From Telmatobacter sp. DSM 110680 (GTDB lineage: Bacteria; Acidobacteriota; Terriglobia; Terriglobales; Acidobacteriaceae), in the NCBI RefSeq assembly GCF_039994875.1, contig NZ_CP121196.1, forward strand, positions 1,922,001-1,986,000: a stretch of DNA of 64,000 nucleotides. Direction: 5' to 3'. The translations under genes were made by a program, and so were the position numbers. Positions 53,273 through 62,984 of this stretch are shown in pieces. Every line of letters begins with the position of its first letter. Position 1 is the stretch's first letter. The notes beneath the pieces are model-generated. The model was not told the origin of the DNA. It saw only the letters and a list, made by a program, of their open reading frames with translations, and searched no databases.

Positions 53273-55738
53273 ATGTTCGAACGCTATACGGAGAAGGCAC
53301 GACGCGTGATCTTCTTCGCGCGTTATGAGGCCAGCCAGTTTGGTTCGCCCTATATCGAGACCGAGCATTTATTGCTGGGGCTTTTGCGCGAAGACAAGGC
53401 GTTAACCAATCGCTTTTTGCGTTCGCACGCCTCGGTGGAGTCGATTCGCAAACAGATTGAGGCGCATACCACGATTCGCGAGAAGGTGTCGACGAGTGTC
53501 GACCTGCCGCTTTCAAACGAGTGCAAGCGCGTCCTGGCCTACGCAGCCGAGGAAGCCGAGCGTCTCGGGCACAAGCATATCGGTACCGAACATCTGCTGT
53601 TAGGCCTGCTGCGCGAAGAAAAGTGCTTCGCGTCTGAGATTCTGCAGGAGCGCGGCCTCAAGCTCGCGCAGATTCGCGACGAACTGGCGCGGGTAACGCA
53701 GGAGAAGGCACCGCAACAGGCACGGCAGCGTGAATCGAGTCTGCTGGCCGAGTTCAGCCGCGACTTGACCCAAGCCGCCATGGACGGACAGCTTGATCCG
53801 CTGGTTGGCCGCGACGGCGAACTGGAACGCGTGATTCAGATCCTGTGCCGCCGCACCAAGAACAACCCGGTGCTCATCGGCGAGCCCGGCGTGGGCAAGA
53901 CGGCAATCGTTGAAGGATTGGCACAGCGCATCGCTGATGGTGAAGTGCCAAGTTTTCTCGCCGACAAGCGGGTGCTTGCCCTGGATCTGTCGCTCATCGT
54001 GGCCGGCACCAAGTATCGCGGCCAGTTTGAAGAGCGACTGAAGACCATCATGAAAGAGCTGATGGAGAATCAAAACTCCATCATCTTTATCGACGAGTTG
54101 CATACACTCGTTGGCGCTGGATCTGCAGAGGGTTCGCTTGACGCAGCTAACATCCTCAAACCCGCTCTCTCTCGTGGCGAGATTCAGTGCATTGGCGCCA
54201 CCACGCCGGCTGAGTATCGCAAATCGATCGAGAAAGATCGCTCGCTCGAGCGGCGCTTCCAGGCTGTGAAGGTTCCACCGCCTAACGAAGCAGATGCCAT
54301 CAAGATCATCAACGGCATCAAGGATCGCTACGAAAAATTCCACGCGGTCAGCTACACCGATGCCGCCATCGAGTTCGCTGTATCGCACTCCAATCGCTAT
54401 ATCCCCGATCGCTTCCTGCCCGATAAGGCCATCGATTTGATCGACGAAGCCGGCGCCCGCGTAAAGCTGCGTCAGACCTCGCTGCCTGAGGAGATCACCG
54501 AAGTCCAGAAGCGCATCAAGTTCATCGTGCACCGTATGGATTCGGCGATTGCGAATCACGAATTCGAAAAGGCTCGCTTCTACTCAGACGAGGAGCGCAA
54601 AGAACGCGAAAACCTGCGCGCCCTGCGTGACAAGTACCATCTCGATGACTCCGCTGCCGGCATCGTAGGCCGCGAAGACATTGAAGATGTCGTCAGCCGC
54701 TGGACCGGGGTTCCCGTTACCAGCATCAAGGAAGAAGAGACGCAGAAACTGTTGCGTGTGGAAGAAGAACTCCACAAGCGCATCATCTCGCAGGAGAAGG
54801 CCATCTCCGCACTGGCGCGAGCAATACGCCGGTCGAGAGCTGGATTGAAATCGCCTGCGCGGCCGATTGGAAGCTTCCTGTTCCTCGGACCTACCGGCGT
54901 GGGCAAGACGGAAGTGGCGCGCACGCTTGCTAACTTCCTCTTTGGATCGGACAAGGCGCTCATCCGCTTCGACATGTCGGAGTTCATGGAAAAACACTCG
55001 GTGTCGAAACTGATCGGTTCGCCTCCGGGATACGTGGGCTACGAGGAGGGCGGCCAGCTAACCGAACGCGTCAAGCGGTCTCCTTATTCGGTCGTCTTGC
55101 TCGACGAAATCGAGAAGGCGCATCCGGACGTGTTCAACATCCTGCTGCAGGTGTTTGAAGACGGCCAGTTGACGGATGGACTGGGCAACACGGTTGACTT
55201 CAAGAACACGATCCTAATCATGACGTCGAACATCGGCGCACGGCACCTGCAGAAGAAGCAGGGGCTCGGCTTCCAGAGTGATCGCGAAGACCTGGTCAAC
55301 GACAAGGTTGAAGAACTGGTGAAGCAGGAAGTCAAGAAGACCTTCAATCCTGAGTTCCTCAACAGACTGGATGAGGTCATTCTGTTCATGTCCTTGTCAG
55401 ATGGTGATCTGATTCAGATCGTCGAGCTGCTGGTGCAGAGCTTGAACGCCAACTTGGCTCAGAAGGCAATTACCATCTCGGTGACCGAAGAGGCCAAGAA
55501 GTGGATACTCGACAAGACCCTCGGCGACCGCAGCTACGGTGCTCGTCCTTTGCGCCGTGCCCTGCAGCGCTACGTTGAAGATCCACTGTCTGAGGCGCTC
55601 ATCGCAGGCCAGATACAGGCACGCCCGGCCTTCCTTGAGGTCTATCTCGAAAACAACCAGCTCTTCTATCGTCCGGTAAGCGCAGACGTAACGGCGAGCG
55701 ATGAGAAGGCCGCCGGAATTCTGCTGTACAGCGCTTAG
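53273..55738 (+). CDS. clpC: ATP-dependent Clp protease ATP-binding subunit ClpC
   Basis: 821 residues from ATG 53273 with AGGAG 6 nt upstream. Two N-terminal Clp repeats (about 1-145: [20 protein letters not shown] and [16 protein letters not shown]), AAA domain 1 with Walker [16 protein letters not shown] and Walker [15 protein letters not shown], a UVR-like middle segment ([18 protein letters not shown]), and AAA domain 2 with [14 protein letters not shown] and [17 protein letters not shown]. The short middle domain makes it ClpC, not ClpB. It unfolds substrates for ClpP, which is not in the window, nor are mcsAB or ctsR. A strong terminator follows. Confidence 0.95.
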   Translation: MFERYTEKARRVIFFARYEASQFGSPYIETEHLLLGLLREDKALTNRFLRSHASVESIRKQIEAHTTIREKVSTSVDLPLSNECKRVLAYAAEEAERLGHKHIGTEHLLLGLLREEKCFASEILQERGLKLAQIRDELARVTQEKAPQQARQRESSLLAEFSRDLTQAAMDGQLDPLVGRDGELERVIQILCRRTKNNPVLIGEPGVGKTAIVEGLAQRIADGEVPSFLADKRVLALDLSLIVAGTKYRGQFEERLKTIMKELMENQNSIIFIDELHTLVGAGSAEGSLDAANILKPALSRGEIQCIGATTPAEYRKSIEKDRSLERRFQAVKVPPPNEADAIKIINGIKDRYEKFHAVSYTDAAIEFAVSHSNRYIPDRFLPDKAIDLIDEAGARVKLRQTSLPEEITEVQKRIKFIVHRMDSAIANHEFEKARFYSDEERKERENLRALRDKYHLDDSAAGIVGREDIEDVVSRWTGVPVTSIKEEETQKLLRVEEELHKRIISQEKAISALARAIRRSRAGLKSPARPIGSFLFLGPTGVGKTEVARTLANFLFGSDKALIRFDMSEFMEKHSVSKLIGSPPGYVGYEEGGQLTERVKRSPYSVVLLDEIEKAHPDVFNILLQVFEDGQLTDGLGNTVDFKNTILIMTSNIGARHLQKKQGLGFQSDREDLVNDKVEELVKQEVKKTFNPEFLNRLDEVILFMSLSDGDLIQIVELLVQSLNANLAQKAITISVTEEAKKWILDKTLGDRSYGARPLRRALQRYVEDPLSEALIAGQIQARPAFLEVYLENNQLFYRPVSADVTASDEKAAGILLYSA

Positions 55739-55760
55739 GATCTGGTGCACGCTAATGCGA

Positions 55761-55788
55761 AACCCCCGGCTAACCCGCTGGGGGTTTT
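55761..55788 (+). terminator. Rho-independent terminator after clpC
   Basis: AACCCCCGGC (55761-55770) pairs with GCTGGGGGTT (55777-55786) with one G-U pair, 6-nt loop, followed by TTTTGATTT. It begins 23 bp after the clpC stop. Confidence 0.9.
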
Positions 55789-55864
55789 GATTTGAGGCAC
55801 GTTCATGCCAAGGCTCGGCGCAATGCCGTAGCATAGTTGGAATATTCCCGATGCGAGGTCACAA

Positions 55865-57223
55865 ATGGCCGATATCGTCACTCATCCAGAATTGACGGCA
55901 GAAGAAGTCAGCAGCCTTACTCGTAAGACCAACTACGGCACTTGGCGCTTTCAGAAGACCTGGAAGCCGCTTTACATCGCCGATGCTGAGGGTTGCTGGA
56001 TCACGGATGGCGCGGGCAAACGCTACCTCGATTTCAGTGCGCAACTCATGTGCGTCAACCTCGGCCATAAGAACGCTGCGGTGGTGGAGTCGATCGGCAG
56101 GCAGGCGCGCGAGCTGGCCTTTGTCGGTCCTGCATATGCGACGGAAGCGCGTGCCAGGCTCAGTGCGAAGCTGCTTGAAGTCTTGCCGGCGGGGCTGGAA
56201 AAATTCTTCTTTGCCACCAGCGGTACGGAAGCAAATGAAGCGGCATTCAAGATTGCCCGCATGTACACGGGAAAGAACAAGATCATTTCCCGCTACCGGT
56301 CGTATCACGGGTCAACGGCGGGCTCAATCGCCGCTACGGGTGACCCTCGCCGCTGGGCGATGGAGCCGGCGGGCAAAATCCACAACGTGGTGTTTGCGCC
56401 GGAGACGAATTGCTACGACTGTCCGATCAAGCACGCGTATCCCGGCTGCAATGTCGCGTGCGTCGACTACATCGAGCACATGATCGAGAACGAGAGCGAT
56501 GTGGCGGCAATCATTCTTGAGCCGGTGGTGGGGACCAACGGAGTATTGATTCCGCCGCCAGAGTACTTTCCGCGGCTGCGCGAAATCTGCGATCGACATG
56601 GCGTGTTGATGATCGATGACGAGGTGATGGCAGGGTGGGGCCGCACCGGAAAGTGGTTTGCCGTCGATCATTGGGGTGTGAAGCCGGACATCCTAGTTAC
56701 GGCTAAGGGAATTACTTCGGCATACGTGCCCCTGGGTCTCTGCGCGACGACAAAGAAGATTGCGGACCACTTTGAGGATCACTATTTTTCGCATGGGCAC
56801 ACCTATGAAGCGCATCCCATCACGCTCGGGCCCGCGGTAACCACCATTGAAGAGATGCAGCGCCTCAAGCTCGTGGAGCGTTCCGCTGAGCTTGAGCCGT
56901 ATGTGAGGCAGAAGCTCGAAGTGCTGAGAGAAAAGCACCCATCGATTGGGGATGTGCGGGGGCTCGGGCTTTTCTTCGCGGTGGAACTGGTGAAGAACCG
57001 CAAGACAAAGCAGCCCTTCAACACCATGCGGGACAAGGTGGAAGGCAGGGCGCTGGTGGTTGATCAGATTGCCGCGAAGATGATGGCGGATGGCGTGGCG
57101 CAGCAGGCATGGGTAAGCCACTTCGTGATTGCACCGCCGCTGATCGTGACCAAAGAAGAAATTGATTTTGGTATCGACGCGCTCGACCGACATCTTGGGA
57201 TCGCGGACGCGCTGGTGGAGTAA
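55865..57223 (+). CDS. Class III omega-amino-acid aminotransferase
   Basis: 452 residues; ATG with GAGG at 7-nt spacing. PLP-fold features: FFATSGTEANEAAFKIARMY, SRYRSYHGSTAGSIAATGD, VLMIDDEVMAGWGRTGKWFA with the cofactor Asp, and the Schiff-base Lys in ILVTAKGITSAYVPLG. Its overall form recalls beta-alanine or taurine:pyruvate aminotransferases. Beta-alanine is the product of the pyrimidine genes 7-12 kb upstream, so malonate-semialdehyde formation is a reasonable inference, but it is in a separate transcription unit and other amine donors remain possible. Confidence 0.87.
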   Translation: MADIVTHPELTAEEVSSLTRKTNYGTWRFQKTWKPLYIADAEGCWITDGAGKRYLDFSAQLMCVNLGHKNAAVVESIGRQARELAFVGPAYATEARARLSAKLLEVLPAGLEKFFFATSGTEANEAAFKIARMYTGKNKIISRYRSYHGSTAGSIAATGDPRRWAMEPAGKIHNVVFAPETNCYDCPIKHAYPGCNVACVDYIEHMIENESDVAAIILEPVVGTNGVLIPPPEYFPRLREICDRHGVLMIDDEVMAGWGRTGKWFAVDHWGVKPDILVTAKGITSAYVPLGLCATTKKIADHFEDHYFSHGHTYEAHPITLGPAVTTIEEMQRLKLVERSAELEPYVRQKLEVLREKHPSIGDVRGLGLFFAVELVKNRKTKQPFNTMRDKVEGRALVVDQIAAKMMADGVAQQAWVSHFVIAPPLIVTKEEIDFGIDALDRHLGIADALVE

Positions 57224-57266
57224 GCGAGACTGCAACGCGTCCCGCTGATCAGGTGCGACGGTCGAT

Positions 57267-59492
57267 CTATTTCCAGCGGATAACTGTCAGCAGGTTCGAG
57301 TAGTCATCGGTCCAGAGGCGAGCGTCTGATCGTGTTTCAAGCGGGACCCACGACGCCAGCGAATCGGCACTTGCCACAAGATGCGCTAGATCATCCGTGC
57401 TGCGAGCCATCACGACCCAGCGCGATCCGAGTTTTCCTTCGCTGGCCTGCTGTTCGGTGAGCGTGGAATCATCTTCAATCCACGCGATGAGACTTGCATC
57501 CTGCGCAAGATTGGCGAGTACCGGTGCGAGGTCGAGATGCTGATTGGTGATGTGGAAGGCGATGAGGCCGCCGGGCGCAAGCTTGCTGAGGTAGAGTCGC
57601 AGCGCTTCGCGCGTCACGAGGTGCATGGGGATCGAATCACCGCTGAAGGCGTCGAGGGCGATCATCCGGTATTGACCATTGCGCGCTTGTGTGAGTTTGA
57701 GCCGCGCATCACCCATCACGATCGTTGCGTGGGGAGCGCAGTCGCGCAGGAACGTGAAGTAGCGAGGGTTCGCGGCGATATGCGCCACCAGCGGATCGAT
57801 CTCGTAATAGGTGAGATTTTGGCCGGGCTGCGCGAGACAGGCCATTGCGCCCGCTCCCAGACCGACGATTGCCCAGTCGTCTGAGGAGTTGTCGTAGAGC
57901 GCACGGGCAATTTGGCCTGCCGGTCCACCTGCCGTGTAGTAGGCGAGCGGAATTCGGCTTTTTGCCGGGTCGAGGCTTTGCATCCCGTGCAGGGTCGCAC
58001 CGTGGAGCAGATCGCGGAATCTTCCCGTTGGGTCGTCCGCTACGCGGTAGACGCCGAAGAAACTGCGCTCCATATCGAGAATGTGTCCGTAGGGACCGAC
58101 GTAAAACTGGCTGGCTAGAAATGCCGCGGCGGCTCCAAGTCCAAATCGGATAGGCCTTCGCTGAGCGAAGAAGAGGCAGCAGGCCATCGCGACGCCGAAG
58201 ATGAGAAAGTAGGCGGCGACAGGCAGATGCATTCCGCCGGCGCGCGGGATGAGGAATGCGGCAGTCATGCCGATGCCGAGTGCGAGAGGAAGAAGCCAGT
58301 CGAGCCTGCGGGCGCGGGTCTCTTCCGACGTGTCGAGAGAACTCTGATGAAGGGGGCGACGCAGCAAGGCTGCACAGATCAGGGCGATGGGAAATTCGAC
58401 CACGGAGTGAAAGGCAATCGGGGCGATGATGGAGTTGAAGACGCCGCCGAGCACGCCTCCAACGGAGATCAATAGATAGAACTCGGTTAGCTTGTACGCT
58501 GGCGGCCGAGTTGCAGCCAGTTCTCCATGACAAACCATGGCCACACTGAAAAGCAGTATCGAATACAGGATGAGCATCGCCAACAAGGGCAACTTGGATT
58601 GCAACATTCCTGGAACCAGGCCGCAGAGAATCAGTATGGGAAGGCGCTGATCGAATATTGTCGGAGAGATGAACTGTCGCCGCGCAAATACGAACACGAA
58701 GCTGAGCAGATAAAGTGCCAGTGGAATCATCCAGAAGAGCGGGATTGCGGGCACATCGGTGGTGATGGCTGTGGTCACACCCAGCATCAGGCTGGAGGGA
58801 ACGAATGCGAGAGCGATCCAACGAAAACGGGTGCGCATGGAAATCTCATGCTTCTGTTCTGCATCCTCGTGTTGTTCGCCAGGGATCGGGGTGGGTGGGT
58901 TCCAGCAAGTTACAGCGCAGGTCAGGCCTGCTGCAGTGAGCGTGACGTAGCCAATACTCCACAGGCGGCCCTGGGAGCCGAGCGTAAGCATGGGTTCCAA
59001 CAAGAAGGGGTAAGCAAGCAGACCGACGATGCTGCCGGCATTACTCGCTGCATAGAGAAAATAGGGGTCCTTCGCCTGGTTGCTTCTCGATGTGGCGAAC
59101 CATCGCTGCAGCATCGGCGTGCAGGAAGAGAGCGCGAAGAAGGGGATGCCGACAGAAACGGCGAGGGCCGACAAAATCCAAGGAATTGGATTCGCTTGTG
59201 TCGGGGGAGCAGAGCCATGGGGAAGATGCAGAGGGAGAACGCCGATCAGCGCGGGGAGCAGGAGAAGCGCGCATTGAATCGTCAGCACGACTCGCCACTT
59301 GAACCATTTCGTTGCAGCATGCGCGTACGCGTATCCGGCAAGTAAGAACGCTTGGAAAAAGACAAGACAAGTATTCCAGACTGCCGGGGAACCGCCCAAC
59401 AGAGGAAGCAGCATCTTCGCAACCATGGGTTCGACCAGGAAGAGGAGCGCCGCACTGAGAAAGACAGAGATGCTGAAGAGAACCAGGATCAT
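57267..59492 (-). CDS. Fused MFS-like membrane / spermidine-synthase-like protein
   Basis: 741 residues from ATG 59492 (MILVLFSISVFLSAALLFLV); the frame runs open to 59735 without family support. The first 480 residues hold about 12-14 helices (LLGGSPAVWNTCLVFFQAFL, YFLYAASNAGSIVGLLAYPF). The C-terminal part is a Rossmann methyltransferase-like spermidine-synthase fold with WAIVGLGAGAMACLA, YYEIDPLVAHIAA and MIALDAFSGDSIPMHLVT. Such fusions are widespread, but few have been tested; the usual putrescine-site residues cannot be confirmed here. It ends the minus-strand two-component run. Confidence 0.85.
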   Translation of the reverse strand: MILVLFSISVFLSAALLFLVEPMVAKMLLPLLGGSPAVWNTCLVFFQAFLLAGYAYAHAATKWFKWRVVLTIQCALLLLPALIGVLPLHLPHGSAPPTQANPIPWILSALAVSVGIPFFALSSCTPMLQRWFATSRSNQAKDPYFLYAASNAGSIVGLLAYPFLLEPMLTLGSQGRLWSIGYVTLTAAGLTCAVTCWNPPTPIPGEQHEDAEQKHEISMRTRFRWIALAFVPSSLMLGVTTAITTDVPAIPLFWMIPLALYLLSFVFVFARRQFISPTIFDQRLPILILCGLVPGMLQSKLPLLAMLILYSILLFSVAMVCHGELAATRPPAYKLTEFYLLISVGGVLGGVFNSIIAPIAFHSVVEFPIALICAALLRRPLHQSSLDTSEETRARRLDWLLPLALGIGMTAAFLIPRAGGMHLPVAAYFLIFGVAMACCLFFAQRRPIRFGLGAAAAFLASQFYVGPYGHILDMERSFFGVYRVADDPTGRFRDLLHGATLHGMQSLDPAKSRIPLAYYTAGGPAGQIARALYDNSSDDWAIVGLGAGAMACLAQPGQNLTYYEIDPLVAHIAANPRYFTFLRDCAPHATIVMGDARLKLTQARNGQYRMIALDAFSGDSIPMHLVTREALRLYLSKLAPGGLIAFHITNQHLDLAPVLANLAQDASLIAWIEDDSTLTEQQASEGKLGSRWVVMARSTDDLAHLVASADSLASWVPLETRSDARLWTDDYSNLLTVIRWK

Positions 59493-59649
59493 GCGATGAG
59501 GAATCCCTGCAAGGCCAATTTGTCGATCATATGGGTCGAAGCATAGGACCTGTTCGATTGGTCGATGTAAACATGATATCCGCAGGGCTGGAGTGCTGTG
59601 TCGTTTCGAGCCGAGACGTACATAAAGGGCCCGTTGCAATTGCAGTTCT

Positions 59650-60177
59650 TCATCGATTGGCAGAAGTGGCGGCCAGTTTCTCGGCTTGCGATAGAGTGGA
59701 CAACTGTTGGCGGAGAGTTCCGGCGAGATCGGCAACCATGCGCAGTTTGTCCGCTACCACGAGGGGTACTCCATTTTGCGAAAGGGCTAACTGAGATTGA
59801 AGCAGTAATCCCGTTACCGTCTGCCGTAGTTCCATTCCGATCTCTTCGCGCGCGGCAAGCTGAGCCACGGCCTGTTCTCTCTCACGGCGGCTGAGCGCCG
59901 CGCGAATTTCCCGGACGATGCGCGCCGCGCCGGAGAGTGCAAAATTGATCTGAAGGGGAATAGCCTGCCCCGCGTGCTCCCAGATCGCGTCAGCAGCCAG
60001 CGGATCACATTCCGCCAGCGTCTCGTCGACGACGACGGCCGAAAACGCTCTTTTGCGCAGCGCATCCAAGGCAGTTCTGCGACTTTCTGCAACCTCAACC
60101 TTGAGGGAAAGCAGTTTGGCAACGGCGTCGGCACAATTGCGCACACCTTCAATTCCACTGACGATAAGAATGCTCAT
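59650..60177 (-). CDS. Receiver-like protein with degenerate histidine-kinase dimerization tail
   Basis: 175 residues from ATG 60177, preceded by GAGGAG at 5-nt spacing. The N-terminal half (about 1-100) has a CheY-like order (MSILIVSGIEGV, AVVVDETLAECDPLAAD) with an Asp in the phosphorylation position but without the acidic pair of the first loop. The C-terminal half is helical: GMELRQTVTGLLLQSQLALS, then DKLRMVADLAGTLRQQLSTL. This resembles the DHp helices of kinases (LRHxLxNPLTxILGxAELLL), with the phospho-His replaced. No ATPase domain follows. It lies 91 bp after the regulator gene. Confidence 0.7.
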   Translation of the reverse strand: MSILIVSGIEGVRNCADAVAKLLSLKVEVAESRRTALDALRKRAFSAVVVDETLAECDPLAADAIWEHAGQAIPLQINFALSGAARIVREIRAALSRREREQAVAQLAAREEIGMELRQTVTGLLLQSQLALSQNGVPLVVADKLRMVADLAGTLRQQLSTLSQAEKLAATSANR

Positions 60178-60268
60178 GGTCACTCCTCAAATGTTTGCTG
60201 TCGCAATGTGTTTTGATCTCGTGGGCAGGTTGATGAAAGTGAATTGCGCTGATCTCGATGTTGGGATG

Positions 60269-61719
60269 CTAGTCGATCGAACGCGGATCGGGTGATCCAT
60301 ATTCCTTCAGTTTGCGATACAGCGTGGTCTTTCCAATTCCCAACAATCGAGCTGCTTCCAACTTGTCGCCGTTAGTAACGCGAATGGCGTCGAAGATGGC
60401 GTCACGCTCCTTAATGGCGAGAGGGACGATGTCTTTAGAGATCGCGGTTTCCTGCTTTTTCCCTGCGCGCATAGAGGCATGAAGAGATGCAAGTGCCTGC
60501 TGTTGAAGCTGAGTAGGCAGGTCGCCAAGTTCAATCTGCCCACCCGATGTCATGGTCACACCGTGTTCCACCGCATTTTCGAGTTCGCGAACATTACCCG
60601 GCCAGTCGTACGCGACCATGATGCGCAGGGCGTCGTCATGAATGCTGAGTTTTCCTGGATGCGAACGCTGGATCCTATTGAGAAAGTGCGCCACAAGGAC
60701 CGGTATGTCGTCTCTGCGATCCCGCAGCGGAGGGAGGCGTAGATTGACAACATTGAGACGATAGTAGAGGTCTTTGCGGAATGCACCGTGCTCGACCATG
60801 GCGGCGAGATCGCGGTCAGAATGCGGGCTTTGATCGGCGTGCGCAGTGTGGAACCGACAGGACGCACTTCTTTTTCTTGCAGGGCGCGCAGCAGTTTGGC
60901 CTGGAGTTCAAGGGTAAGTTCCCCGATCTCGTCGAGAAAAACGGTACCGCCTCCGGCAGCGACCAGCAGTCCGTCTTTAGAGTGGTTAGCGCCGGTGAAG
61001 GCACCCTTCACATAGCCGAAAAGCTCGCTCTCTACCAACGTCGGCACGAGAGAGCCGCAGTCAACCGGCAAGAAAGGCTTTTCAGGATTGGGCCCGAAGG
61101 TGTGAATGGTGCGCGCCACCATTTCTTTGCCAGTGCCGCTTTCTCCCAGAATCAGAACTGGATGACTCGAGTTCGCCACCTTGGAGAGAATCCTGTAGAG
61201 CTTTTCCATCTGTGGAGAGCGGCCGATCATCTGTCCCATGCCGTCCTGTGCCCGCAAGCACTCCCGGAGTTGACGGGACTGGGTGTTCATGTGGTTTTGC
61301 GCGCTGGCCCGTTCCAATGAAGATGCCAGTTCATCCACAGTAAATGGCTTGTTGAGATAGTCGGTCGCGCCGCAGTGCACCGCAGCCAGAGCTACGCTGG
61401 CGGAATCCACGGGCGCCATGGCAATGATGGAGATGCGCGGATGGAGGGCGTTGATCTCAGCAACGGTTTCAAGACCGGCTTCGCCATTCCTGGGGAGATC
61501 GATCAGGATGATGTCGGTCGGAAACTGAATCAAAGTGGATCTCACCCGGCTTAACCGGGAGATGCCTTCTGCTTTGTATCCAAGACTCCGGGCAATTTCG
61601 ACGCAGGCTGATCTAGAGGTGTCATCCGCATCAACCACGAGAACGTGCAACTGGGAGAGTTGCGTCGATATTTCTGGAGGTTGGCTCATCTTTTGAGAGC
61701 TAAAGAAGGTTGAAAGCAT
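60269..61719 (-). pseudogene. NtrC-type sigma54 response regulator, disrupted by an apparent 10-nt deletion
   Basis: From ATG 61719 (GAGG 8 nt upstream) the first frame gives a receiver (phospho-Asp in DIILIDLPRNGEAGLE, Lys in DYLNKPFTVDEL) and the AAA+ domain through Walker A GESGTGKEM, YVKGAFTGANHS and GGTVFLDEIGEL, up to KARILTA. The family then has ATNRDL; here the frame breaks near 60810-60816. The rest (DLAAMVEHGAFRKDLYYRLN, YDWPGNVRELENAVEHG and a Fis-type helix-turn-helix) continues in another frame from about 60810 to 60269. Restoring ILTATNRDLAAM needs 10 nt. Unless this is an assembly error, no full regulator is made. Confidence 0.85.
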
Positions 61720-61785
61720 CGTAGTCGCCTCATCAATTCTGCCTATGTGGGCCAGATCACTCATGTGTTGCAACGCGTAAAAGCG

Positions 61786-62651
61786 CTACGCGATCTCGAC
61801 CGGTAACTCGATCTGAAAGCACGCGCCCACCGGATCTCGGTTTGCGGCGTGAATCAGGCCTCCGGCAGCCTCCACGACAGAGCGGGTGATGGAGAGGCCG
61901 AGACCACGATGCCGTAAGGGCCACGCATCGATCTGCTCCGCCGGGTTCGAGGTCGATTGCCTAGGCTCAAAGATGCTCTCCAGGATTTTGTGGGGCAGCC
62001 CTGGGCCGTTGTCTTCCACATTCAAGGTCAGCCAGGGGCTATTCCCCGGTTCGCCGCAACTTTCCCACAAAGTGATGTGAATTCTGCCCACAGCGGACAT
62101 TGCTTCCGCAGCATTCTTGACCAGGTTCACCAGGATGCGCGTAAGGTCCTCGCAGGTCATGCGCACCGGAGCGGCGCCGCCCTGAGCATCGACGGTCAGC
62201 GCGATGGTTGGCCCGGCCAAAGAAGCAAGCAGGCTGCGATTGGCGAGAACTTCTTCGGCCATATTCCGGATTGGCTCCGCGGGAATGTTCTTCCATTGTC
62301 TCGAGTTCTTTGCCGGTGTGAGGAATGGGTCGATCGGTGTATCGGCCGCCACGAGATCGGATTCGGTGCCTTTGCGTTTTCGATCAGCATGAGTTTGTCG
62401 ACCAGGCGGCGACTGGCGGCGGCCACGAGGCGGAGTTCTCCGCCGTAGTGCGAAAAGGGCGCGCCCAGAACGCCAGGCGCCTGCAGCAGGTCACAATACA
62501 GATCAAGCGCGGTGACCATGTTGCATGCATCGTGTGCGATCTCCGCGACATCTTCGCCTCGAGTGGTCATGGTGGACAGAATGTCGACGACCTTGTCCAC
62601 GCGCTTTTGTTCTACTTCACCTAATTCGCTCAATTGCTCGACCTGGTGCAT
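61786..62651 (-). pseudogene. Sensorless histidine kinase, frameshifted by 1 nt
   Basis: From ATG 62651 (GGAAGGG 6 nt upstream) the first frame encodes the DHp part with the likely phospho-His in DVAEIAHDACNMVTALDLYC and continues to KLMLIENAK. The ATPase part is in another frame, about 62375 down to 61786: NLVKNAAEAMSAVG (N box), NVEDNGPGLPHKI (G1) and HRGLGLSITRSVVEAAGG (G2). One extra base in the GCAAAGGC stretch (about 62369-62376) joins them as ENAKGTESDLVAADTP. No membrane or PAS domain precedes the DHp. It is 66 bp upstream of the broken regulator. Confidence 0.82.
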
Positions 62652-62682
62652 GGTTAGCCCTTCCTGTTCCCTGGTTTCAATC

Positions 62683-62698
62683 CGGGTTTGGAAACCCG
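62683..62698. repeat. 16-bp palindrome upstream of the histidine kinase
   Basis: CGGGTTT (62683-62689), GG, AAACCCG (62692-62698): perfect 7-bp arms, 32 bp before the kinase ATG. It could be an operator. It has no T-run. Confidence 0.45.
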
Positions 62699-62718
62699 CG
62701 TTTTCGGCATTCCTATTT

Positions 62719-62733
62719 ACACGCGGCGTGCCA
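62719..62733 (-). promoter_or_regulatory. Weak sigma54-like promoter of the histidine kinase
   Basis: The minus strand reads TGGCACG-CCGC-GTGT. The -24 element matches the consensus fully; the -12 element (TTGC) matches two of four and lacks the invariant GC. It is about 70 bp before the kinase start. Plausible because the operon encodes a sigma54-type regulator, but weak. Confidence 0.25.
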
Positions 62734-62823
62734 AATTAGGACACTCATTCTTAAGTTCCACAAACTTATGTGCTTAGCTCCGAGAACGGGTCTGAAGACG
62801 GGAAGCATCCTGCTTGTTGTCGA

Positions 62824-62930
62824 TTCCCGAACTGGGACTGTTGGGCGCCGGATCCGGTCGGGCCCTCCTGGATTGAGCAACTTGCGGGGGATCAGGTAAA
62901 AACTTCCCGAATCGGACATTCCCGAATCGG
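62824..62930 (+). repeat. Three related 12-bp direct repeats upstream of rph
   Basis: TTCCCGAATCGG occurs twice at 62904-62915 and 62919-62930 (15-bp period), and TTCCCGAACTGG at 62824-62835. The last copy ends 54 bp before the rph ATG. The arrangement resembles a multi-site operator. Confidence 0.5.
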
Positions 62931-62984
62931 TTGAGCTTCGTTGAGGGGGAGTGTCTGTTTGGCCCGTTCTCGTACAATCGGCCT

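Larger units (their letters stand above)
62652..62984. other. Divergent regulatory region between the histidine kinase and rph
   Basis: 333 bp without a supported gene. It contains an inverted repeat, a sigma54-like site on the minus strand and three related direct repeats, listed separately. Confidence 0.5.

Noticed and set aside
57709..58821. 370-residue minus-strand open frame
   Set aside because: Same strand but out of frame within the MFS/spermidine-synthase gene; Arg/Ser-rich low-quality sequence.
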